Below are positions 1-4,833 of a DNA stretch of 5,133 bases, one piece after another. This DNA is from DHVE2 group archaeon (GTDB lineage Archaea > Thermoplasmatota > Thermoplasmata > Thermoplasmatales > Aciduliprofundaceae), in NCBI GenBank assembly GCA_026986135.1, contig JALSPD010000013.1:1-5133 (forward strand). Direction: 5' to 3'. The number at the start of each line of letters is the position of its first letter. Position 1 is the first letter of the stretch. The notes under the pieces were generated by a model that was not told the DNA's origin, ran no database searches, and was given only the letters and a program-made list of their open reading frames with translations. A program made the translations under genes and the position numbers.

Positions 1-263
1 AAGCTTCCAACAGTGAAAATGATCATGCCCAATAGCATCAGTGTTCCACCCACCGCAAATGCCCAGGAACCGGGTGAGAGGACATAAACTGCACCGTCAA
101 CAATACCCCCAAGGGATATCAGAATTATACCCACACTCATCCATAGCAAAATTCGGGATATGTTATCGTGAGGAAGTCTCCTCCATAGCCTGTTTATTTT
201 GTATCCGATGTAAAATATAACAAGATTCAAAAGAATTATCGCGATACCCACTAAAATAATCAT
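1..263 (-). CDS. Small multi-pass membrane protein, unrecognised (C-terminus beyond the left edge)
   Basis: This frame was read by hand from an ATG at 263 down to base 1 with no stop, giving 87 residues of an incomplete protein. The sequence is very hydrophobic. Likely membrane segments lie at about residues 2-21, 38-61 and 66-87. A strongly basic loop (residues 22-34, KINRLWRRLPHDN) separates the first two, which suggests that loop is cytoplasmic and the N-terminus outside. The ATG overlaps the stop of the upstream gene by 4 bp (ATGA), and a strong GGGGGTGA ribosome binding site precedes it by 4 nt, so start and coupling are well supported. I recognise no family and see no catalytic motif. 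The same-strand partner upstream is also a small three-segment membrane protein, so the two may act together; that is inference only. Confidence 0.75.
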   Translation of the reverse strand, partial: MIILVGIAIILLNLVIFYIGYKINRLWRRLPHDNISRILLWMSVGIILISLGGIVDGAVYVLSPGSWAFAVGGTLMLLGMIIFTVGS

Positions 264-580
264 ATCTTCACCCCCAGAAGTTCAGAGAAAATCCTGAACG
301 CGCCCCGATAAAAGCGATATGCCACAAATGCAATCAGTGCATACACCAGAATATTTGAGATCCAGAGGATGTGGAGATATCCAAATCCGATCGTATTCTC
401 AACGAACCCTATGAAAGCGCTCAAAAATATGAGAATTGAGATTTCAACCACCAGGAGCATAAAAGAGCTCCAGATGGTTCCAGTTTTCTTTATTTCCAAA
501 TAAGTTGCCAAAGACACCCCAACGGAGATCAGAGATACTGCCGAGCCAATAAGTGTTCCTACCATCCCTGCAAATACCAT
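260..580 (-). CDS. Small three-segment membrane protein, unrecognised
   Basis: The product is 106 residues if translation starts at the ATG at 580. A GTG at 604 would add eight residues (MELSICTC). I prefer 580 because the extra residues precede the first membrane segment, no ribosome binding site lies before 604, and a TATA-like element (605-612) sits about 28 nt before 580, as expected for a leaderless archaeal transcript. Hydrophobic segments lie at about residues 3-27, 37-58 and 68-88. The short loop after the first contains two lysines, and the C-terminal tail is basic (RFYRGAFRIF), which together suggest the N-terminus outside and the C-terminus inside. There are no recognisable catalytic residues or cofactor motifs. 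It is the first gene of a two-gene unit divergent from the POR operon. Function is unknown. Confidence 0.75.
   Translation of the reverse strand: MVFAGMVGTLIGSAVSLISVGVSLATYLEIKKTGTIWSSFMLLVVEISILIFLSAFIGFVENTIGFGYLHILWISNILVYALIAFVAYRFYRGAFRIFSELLGVKI
268..275 (-). promoter_or_regulatory. Ribosome binding site of the second membrane-protein gene
   Basis: Read on the minus strand this is GGGGGTGA followed by AGAT and the ATG at 263. GGTGA matches the archaeal anti-Shine-Dalgarno sequence, with a 4-nt spacer. It lies inside the last codons of the preceding membrane-protein gene and supports translational coupling of the pair. Confidence 0.7.
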
Positions 581-604
581 GCATGTGCATATGGACAATT
601 CCAC

Positions 605-612
605 ATAAAATA
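605..612 (-). promoter_or_regulatory. Predicted archaeal TATA box for the membrane-protein genes
   Basis: On the minus strand this reads TATTTTAT, preceded by purine-rich GAAAG that could serve as a BRE. Its centre is about 28 nt from the ATG at 580, the spacing at which transcription would start at or next to the start codon. No ribosome binding site is visible before that ATG, consistent with a leaderless message. It is a prediction from sequence pattern only. Confidence 0.45.
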
Positions 613-670
613 CTTTCTACAACTGTGTTTCATTATGCTAAAATTTCTTGCATCTTTTTTCAGGGATGAA

Positions 671-685
671 AGAAAACCTTTAAGG
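671..685 (+). promoter_or_regulatory. Predicted BRE/TATA promoter of the porGDAB operon
   Basis: A purine-rich AGAAAACC stretch (BRE-like, 671-678) precedes TTTAAGG (679-685). The TATA centre, near 682, is about 27 nt upstream of the porG ATG at 709, so the transcript would begin at about the start codon. No GGTG or GGAG motif lies within 20 nt of that ATG, in contrast to the three downstream por genes, so a leaderless mRNA is predicted. The T-run and weak inverted repeat just upstream (653-671) could be a regulator site but are not convincing alone. Confidence 0.5.
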
Positions 686-708
686 TAAATATCGCATACC
701 CCATAACC

Positions 709-1260
709 ATGTACGAGGTTAGATTCCACGGAAGAGGCGGCCAGGGTGCCGTTACCGCTGCAAACATCCTGGCTATTGCTGCTGTGAAGCAGGGATACCA
801 TGCACAGGCGTTTCCATATTTCGGAGTGGAGCGCAGAGGTGCGCCTGTGCAGGCGTTTACCCGCATTGACAGGGAAAGAATTGATCTGCGGATGAATGTT
901 TATGAGCCGGATGCTGTGGTTGTGCTTGATCCCACACTGATGGGTGTGGTGGATGTTACCCAGGGCCTCAAATCCGGGGGAATAATACTTATAAACACCT
1001 CCAAGAAACCTGAGGATTTCAACTTCCCAGGATTCAAAGTGGCCACTGTAAATGCCACCGAAATTGCCCTTAAACACCGCCTTGGTTCTCAGGCCGCCCC
1101 CATCGTGAATACTGCCATTCTGGGCGCCTATTCAAAGGCAATTGGAAATGTCTCTGTGGATTATGTTATTGAAGCTATTCGGGAGAATGCCCCGGCTAAA
1201 AAGGAAGAGAATGCAATGGCCGCAAAAGAAGCGTATGAGAGCACAATTTTGGGTTGGTGA
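709..1260 (+). CDS. porG: Pyruvate:ferredoxin oxidoreductase, gamma subunit
   Basis: This is the gamma subunit (183 aa) of the heterotetrameric archaeal enzyme that converts pyruvate, CoA and oxidised ferredoxin to acetyl-CoA, CO2 and reduced ferredoxin in the cytoplasm. The N-terminus carries the family signature GRGGQG at residues 8-13, followed by the typical YFGVERRGAPVQAF segment. The length matches the usual 175-185 residues of stand-alone gamma subunits. In this superfamily the gamma domain helps bind CoA and contacts the alpha/beta core. The ATG at 709 has no ribosome binding site but sits about 27 nt after a TATA-like element, so a leaderless start is proposed. The stop TGA (1258-1260) overlaps the ribosome binding site and alternative starts of porD. 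Pyruvate specificity is inferred from subunit order and overall resemblance; a related 2-oxoacid such as 2-oxoisovalerate is not strictly excluded. Confidence 0.95.
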   Translation: MYEVRFHGRGGQGAVTAANILAIAAVKQGYHAQAFPYFGVERRGAPVQAFTRIDRERIDLRMNVYEPDAVVVLDPTLMGVVDVTQGLKSGGIILINTSKKPEDFNFPGFKVATVNATEIALKHRLGSQAAPIVNTAILGAYSKAIGNVSVDYVIEAIRENAPAKKEENAMAAKEAYESTILGW

Positions 1261-1261
1261 T
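1256..1261 (+). promoter_or_regulatory. Ribosome binding site that decides the porD start
   Basis: GGTGAT lies across the porG stop codon. It is too close to serve the in-frame TTG 1254, GTG 1257 or ATG 1260, but it precedes the ATG at 1266 by 4 nt (5 nt counted from GGTGA). This spacing resembles that before mfnA and before the second membrane-protein gene, and it selects 1266 as the most probable start. Confidence 0.6.
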
Positions 1262-1265
1262 GAGT

Positions 1266-1583
1266 ATGGAAGTAATAACAAGAGGTGGAGTTATAACGGA
1301 ACCCGGAAACAGCGTGGAAAACAAAACAGGCTCATGGAGGGTATTTAAGCCTGTGATAAACTACGAAAAATGCATACGCTGCCTTATATGCTGGAGATAC
1401 TGCCCAGAACCCAGCATATTGAAGATTGATGACGAAGAGACCAAGATGAACACTCCCGCGCCCAAAGAAGCAATGAAAAGGTTGCCAGTGGTTAAGATAG
1501 ATTACGATTACTGCAAAGGTTGTGGCATATGCTATAATGAATGTCCTGTCCATGCAATAGACTTCGTTAGGGAGGAGAGATAA
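1266..1583 (+). CDS. porD: Pyruvate:ferredoxin oxidoreductase, delta subunit (2x[4Fe-4S] ferredoxin)
   Basis: This delta subunit (105 aa from the ATG at 1266) passes electrons from the catalytic core to external ferredoxin. The conserved lead-in NKTGSWRVFKP (residues 19-29) is typical of PorD. Two cysteine motifs follow: C36-x2-C39-x2-C42-x3-C46-P and C83-x2-C86-x2-C89-x3-C93-P, enough for two [4Fe-4S] clusters. Start choice rests on the GGTGAT ribosome binding site. Starts at 1254, 1257 or 1260 would add two to four residues, and their overlap with porG would not change the family. The 36 residues between the two cluster motifs, including an Ala/Pro/Lys-rich stretch, seem longer than in Pyrococcus-type PorD as I remember it. 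The stop TAA directly abuts the porA ATG, and the order gamma-delta-alpha-beta matches archaeal POR operons. Confidence 0.95.
   Translation: MEVITRGGVITEPGNSVENKTGSWRVFKPVINYEKCIRCLICWRYCPEPSILKIDDEETKMNTPAPKEAMKRLPVVKIDYDYCKGCGICYNECPVHAIDFVREER
1571..1575 (+). promoter_or_regulatory. Ribosome binding site of porA
   Basis: GGAGG, within GGGAGGAGAGA, lies 8 nt before the porA ATG at 1584, inside the last codons of porD. The two genes abut with no intergenic base, which supports coupled translation. Confidence 0.65.
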
Positions 1584-2780
1584 ATGAAGGCGATGATTAG
1601 GGGAAATGAATCAATAGCGTACGCATTCAAACTCGCAAGAGTACAGGTAGTTCCAGCGTATCCAATCACCCCATCCACGCTAGTTCCTGAGAAGATAAGC
1701 GAGTTCATAGCCAACGGTGAGATGAATGCGGAGTTCATACCCGTGGAGAGCGAGCACAGCGCGATAAGCGCCGCAATAGGCGCAAGCGCCAAGGGTGTGC
1801 GCGTTGGCACGGCCACCGCCTCGCAGGGTCTCGCTTTGATGCATGAGGTTCTGTTCATCGCAAGTGGTATGAGATTACCCATTGTAATGGGTATTGGAAA
1901 CCGTGCTCTCAGCGCCCCGATAAACATCTGGTGCGATCACCAGGATATGATGTCCGCTCGCGATACTGGATGGATGCAGTTCTATGCGGAGAGTAACCAG
2001 GAGGGCCTTGATCTGGGTATAATGGCCTTCAAAATTGCAGAGGACCCCCGCGTTCTGCTTCCTGCAATGGTTGGTCTTGACGCGTTCGTACTCACACACA
2101 CCGTTGAACCTGTTGAGATGCCCGAGCAGAAGGATGTAGATGATTTCCTCGGAGAATTTAAGCCAAACTATGTTATCCTTGATCCCAAAAAGCCTGCAAC
2201 TCTGGGTGCTTTTGCGTTTCCGGAGCATTACATGGAGTTCAAGTATGGGCAGTGGATAGCAATGCAGCAGGCAAAGAAGGTAATTGATGAGGTATTTGAA
2301 GAGTTTGAAAATCGCTTTGGTAGAAGGTACAGGAAGGTAAGCGGTGAATTCATGGAAGATGCAGAGATCGCCATTGTAACAATGGGTTCAATGACTGGCA
2401 CCGCAAGAGAATTCGTCAGGAAACTCCGAGAAAAAGGAGAGAAGGTAGGTCTTGTTAAAATCACAACATTCAGGCCATTCCCAAAAGAGGAGCTTATATC
2501 GGTACTTAAAGATGTGAAGGTTGTGGCCGTGATGGAGAGAAACATATCCCACGGATTCGGTGGTGCAGTTTATGCTGAACTGGGTTCAGCATTTGTCAAT
2601 CAGCCCAGCAGGCCCAAGATATTAGACTTCATAGTCGGTCTTGGTGGGAGAGACATAACATTCAAGACATTTGAAGAGGTATACGGTGTGGCCAAAAAGG
2701 CTATAGAAAACGATGTTGATGAGGTGAATTGGGTAGATGTAAATAAGGAGGCTGTACTGAAAGCGGAGGGATTGCTATGA
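1584..2780 (+). CDS. porA: Pyruvate:ferredoxin oxidoreductase, alpha subunit
   Basis: The alpha subunit (398 aa) supplies the pyrimidine-binding half of the thiamine diphosphate site, shared with PorB. Visible signatures are YPITPST (residues 26-32), whose threonine (T29) corresponds to a substrate-contacting residue in this family; VESEHSA (54-60), whose E57 is the likely glutamate that activates thiamine diphosphate; TATASQGL (76-83); and NRALSAPINIWCDHQD (106-121), whose R107 aligns with the arginine that contacts the pyruvate carboxylate in the fused Desulfovibrio enzyme. These residue correspondences come from family knowledge. The C-terminal half, from about residue 245 (AEIAIVTMGSMTGTAREFV), is the usual domain II with a transketolase C-terminal-like fold. 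Length is normal for archaeal PorA. The start follows directly on the porD stop, and the stop overlaps porB by 4 bp (ATGA). Confidence 0.96.
   Translation: MKAMIRGNESIAYAFKLARVQVVPAYPITPSTLVPEKISEFIANGEMNAEFIPVESEHSAISAAIGASAKGVRVGTATASQGLALMHEVLFIASGMRLPIVMGIGNRALSAPINIWCDHQDMMSARDTGWMQFYAESNQEGLDLGIMAFKIAEDPRVLLPAMVGLDAFVLTHTVEPVEMPEQKDVDDFLGEFKPNYVILDPKKPATLGAFAFPEHYMEFKYGQWIAMQQAKKVIDEVFEEFENRFGRRYRKVSGEFMEDAEIAIVTMGSMTGTAREFVRKLREKGEKVGLVKITTFRPFPKEELISVLKDVKVVAVMERNISHGFGGAVYAELGSAFVNQPSRPKILDFIVGLGGRDITFKTFEEVYGVAKKAIENDVDEVNWVDVNKEAVLKAEGLL
2572..2592 (+). repeat. Perfect inverted repeat inside porA
   Basis: Two 9-bp arms, ATGCTGAAC (2572-2580) and GTTCAGCAT (2584-2592), flank a 3-nt spacer and could form a tight hairpin in DNA or mRNA. 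The element lies wholly in coding sequence (YAELGSAF). No T-run follows, so it is not a terminator. It may be chance. Confidence 0.5.
2765..2769 (+). promoter_or_regulatory. Ribosome binding site of porB
   Basis: GGAGG lies 7 nt upstream of the porB ATG at 2777, within the last codons of porA. Together with the ATGA stop/start overlap it supports translational coupling of the alpha and beta subunits, which form one active site. Confidence 0.7.
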
Positions 2781-3670
2781 ATTACGAAAATCAGGAGTTC
2801 TTCGCACCCGGTCATGGTATGTGCGCCGGATGCGCGGCACCCATAGTAGTTAAATGGGTTTTGAAGCTTGCAGGTCCAAATACCATAGTGGTTAACGCTA
2901 CAGGCTGTCTTGAAGTTGCAACCACACCATATCCGCGCACCGCGTGGAGGGTCCCATGGATCCATGTAGCCTTTGAAAACGCAGCAGCTGTGGCGAGCGG
3001 TGTGGAAGCAGCAGCCAGGGCAAAGGGGGAGAAGCTAAATATCATTGCCTTTGGCGGTGACGGAGGTACTGCAGATATAGGATTTCAGGCCCTGAGCGGT
3101 ATGGTTGAACGCGGACATAACGTGCTATACGTGTTATATGATAATGAAGCATACATGAACACAGGTATACAGAGGAGCAGTGCCACCCCATGGGGTGCAT
3201 GGACCACCACCAGCAAGGTGGGTAGGGCAAATCCAATAGGGGAACTCAGACCAAAGAAGCCCATTGCAAGAATAATAGCAGCACACAACGCAAGTTATGT
3301 GGCCACAGCCAACCCCGCAATATTCAACGATTTTAAGAAAAAAGTGGAGAAAGCCCTCCAGACTGAAGGCGCCAAGTTCCTTCATGTGCTCTCATCCTGC
3401 ACCACTGGATGGAGACATGACCCAAGTAAAACCGTTGAAATAATGCGTCTTGCCACGGATACGGGCATTTTCCCGTTATACGAAATTGAAAATGGGGACA
3501 TAGAGAATATGCGCATCACATACAAACCAAAGGAATTCAAACCCGTAGAAGAGTACCTGAAAATGCAGGGAAGGTTCAGGCACCTGCTTAAGAACCCTGA
3601 GTACGTGAAAAAGCTTCAGGAAGATGTAAATGCCTGGTGGGAAAAATACGGACACCATTACAAAAAGTGA
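2777..3670 (+). CDS. porB: Pyruvate:ferredoxin oxidoreductase, beta subunit
   Basis: The beta subunit (297 aa) binds the diphosphate and Mg2+ of thiamine diphosphate and one [4Fe-4S] cluster. The thiamine motif is clear: GGDGG (residues 93-97) begins it and NEAYMNTG (123-130) closes it. Four cysteines fit the proximal cluster of the family: C16 and C19 (MCAGC), C44 (ATGC) and C208 (SSCTTGW). The N-terminal FAPGHGMCAGC and the C-terminal SCTTGWRHDPSKT stretch are typical of archaeal PorB, and the length lies in the normal range. The gene overlaps porA by 4 bp (ATGA). At its 3' end the last 13 bp overlap the tail of the opposite-strand mfnA homologue, so the operon has no spacer in which to terminate. 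Electrons pass from this subunit's cluster to PorD and then to ferredoxin. VorB or KorB relatives are less likely given the full gamma-delta-alpha-beta set. Confidence 0.96.
   Translation: MNYENQEFFAPGHGMCAGCAAPIVVKWVLKLAGPNTIVVNATGCLEVATTPYPRTAWRVPWIHVAFENAAAVASGVEAAARAKGEKLNIIAFGGDGGTADIGFQALSGMVERGHNVLYVLYDNEAYMNTGIQRSSATPWGAWTTTSKVGRANPIGELRPKKPIARIIAAHNASYVATANPAIFNDFKKKVEKALQTEGAKFLHVLSSCTTGWRHDPSKTVEIMRLATDTGIFPLYEIENGDIENMRITYKPKEFKPVEEYLKMQGRFRHLLKNPEYVKKLQEDVNAWWEKYGHHYKK
3608..3646 (-). terminator. Possible T-tract termination zone for glnA-mfnA, inside porB
   Basis: On the minus strand, beyond the mfnA stop codon, two short T5 tracts occur at 3642-3646 and 3608-3612 within porB codons. 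Archaeal RNA polymerase can stop at T-tracts without a hairpin, but five Ts are marginal. This is a weak prediction. Confidence 0.2.
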
Positions 3671-4833
3671 GTATCAATTTTTTTCATATCTTTTAAAAAT
3701 TCCTCAATAACTCCTTTTTTTACATGCGGCATCACAACGATCCGTATACTTGAGTATTTTGGATTGGTTGAGACAGCCCAACCCATATTGAGAAGGGCCA
3801 ATTTAACCCGATTTGGATTATCTACAATTATGTTTACAATATTAAGCAAAGGTCTTGTAAGGATTTCAAAACCCTCCTCTTCAGCACGATTAGCCAGATA
3901 ATATGTGTTTTCCATGCAGTTTTCCACAATTTTACGGTAGCCCTCTGCTCCGAAATAGAGAATAGCCGCATAACTTGCAGCCACACTACCACTCTGCCTT
4001 GTGCCAAGGAGGGTATCACTGTATCCTTCAATGAGATAAGGTGCATCCACAGCAATTGATGAAAATATGTTCTCTCTGGATACAATCCCTCCTGCTGGAT
4101 ATGGTGCCATGCCCATTTTGTGGGGATCTATCGTTATACTTTTAACTTCTGGAACTTCAAAACCAAAATTTATTTTCTTTTTGAGGAACGGAAGTACAAA
4201 TCCTCCAAATGCAGCATCCACATGAAGATAACAACGATAATCCTTGCATACCTCACCTATTTTGTCTATTGGATCAACATAACCTAAAGGAGTTGTTCCT
4301 GCAGTTGCCACCACAATTGAATCATCCACAAGTGTTTCATTAAGGGCATCGGGATCCATCACGTATTCCTTCATAGGGACATATTCAACGGGCATACGCA
4401 GTAAATGTGCAGCCTTTATAACCGAAAAATGTACATCCTCTGTGGTATATATCTTCTTGTATCCCATCTCTCTGGCAGCCCAGATCGCAATTATGTTTGC
4501 TTCGGTACCCCCACTAACCACCCGTCCATAATAGTTGTCCTTTCCGTGTGTAAGACCCATAAGGAACTCAACAACCTTCCTTTCCATTTTTCTGGTACCT
4601 GGATACAATCCAGGATTTCCCAGATTAGCCTGATAAAATTTAAAGAATGCTTCCCGTACCACCGAAGGAGGTACGGTGTACATGGATCCCAGAATTCTTC
4701 CACTTTCATAGTGCATATCCTCGTTGTAAAAATTATCCAGCAAAGCCTTGATTGCATCGTAGTCAAGTCCCCTATGATAATACTCGGACCAGATGTCGTC
4801 TATAGTATCGGAAGCAGTTTCTCTGTCTCCCAT
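3658..4833 (-). CDS. mfnA: PLP-dependent aspartate/tyrosine decarboxylase, MfnA family
   Basis: This is a pyridoxal-phosphate enzyme of the group II decarboxylase fold, 391 aa from the ATG at 4833, close to the usual archaeal MfnA length. Visible landmarks are SGGTEAN (residues 107-113, cofactor phosphate region), H135 in VHFSVIKAA (likely the ring-stacking histidine), HVDAAFGG with D206 (pyridine-nitrogen aspartate), SITIDPHKMG with K239 (the Schiff-base lysine), and RIVVMPH near the C-terminus. In methanogens MfnA makes tyramine for methanofuran. In Thermococcus a homologue decarboxylates aspartate to beta-alanine for CoA, and I favour that role here because nothing else suggests methanogenesis. 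A start at 4863 would add ten residues (MGRVSCAGDK) but lacks a good ribosome binding site. The start overlaps the upstream glutamine synthetase by 34 bp and the tail overlaps porB by 13 bp. Substrate cannot be read from sequence alone. Confidence 0.9.
   Translation of the reverse strand: MGDRETASDTIDDIWSEYYHRGLDYDAIKALLDNFYNEDMHYESGRILGSMYTVPPSVVREAFFKFYQANLGNPGLYPGTRKMERKVVEFLMGLTHGKDNYYGRVVSGGTEANIIAIWAAREMGYKKIYTTEDVHFSVIKAAHLLRMPVEYVPMKEYVMDPDALNETLVDDSIVVATAGTTPLGYVDPIDKIGEVCKDYRCYLHVDAAFGGFVLPFLKKKINFGFEVPEVKSITIDPHKMGMAPYPAGGIVSRENIFSSIAVDAPYLIEGYSDTLLGTRQSGSVAASYAAILYFGAEGYRKIVENCMENTYYLANRAEEEGFEILTRPLLNIVNIIVDNPNRVKLALLNMGWAVSTNPKYSSIRIVVMPHVKKGVIEEFLKDMKKIDTHFL
3678..3721 (+). terminator. 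T-tract termination zone for the por operon, inside mfnA
   Basis: Seven bases beyond the porB stop codon come T7 (3678-3684), T4 (3691-3694) and T7 (3715-3721). Factor-independent archaeal termination uses such T-runs in the non-template strand without requiring a hairpin. On the other strand these runs encode lysine-rich parts of the MfnA C-terminus (KKG and MKKI), so coding constraint alone could also explain them. Confidence 0.45.

Noticed and set aside
1..6. A HindIII recognition sequence (AAGCTT) at the very first base, suggesting a cloned fragment end
   Set aside because: The right edge shows no matching site and other AAGCTT sites occur inside the window (for example at 2863 and 3611), so this may be coincidence and says nothing about biology.
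559..1077. A 172-codon open frame on the minus strand over the start of porG
   Set aside because: It lies antisense to a clear porG, has no family resemblance or ribosome binding site, and its composition is that of an antisense shadow.
1532..1927. A 131-codon minus-strand open frame over porA, and similar frames at 1875-2228, 2228-2545 and 2600-2965
   Set aside because: All mirror the well-identified porA and porB coding frames and have no independent support.
3184..3197. Palindrome CACCCCATGGGGTG inside porB
   Set aside because: It is 14 bp long, lies within coding sequence (ATPWGAW), and a palindrome of this size is not surprising by chance in 5 kb. No regulatory context is visible.
709..3670. 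Assignment of the four genes as 2-oxoisovalerate (VOR) or 2-oxoglutarate (KOR) ferredoxin oxidoreductase
   Set aside because: The four-gene gamma-delta-alpha-beta set and the sequence motifs fit POR best. Broad or different 2-oxoacid use cannot be excluded without assay.
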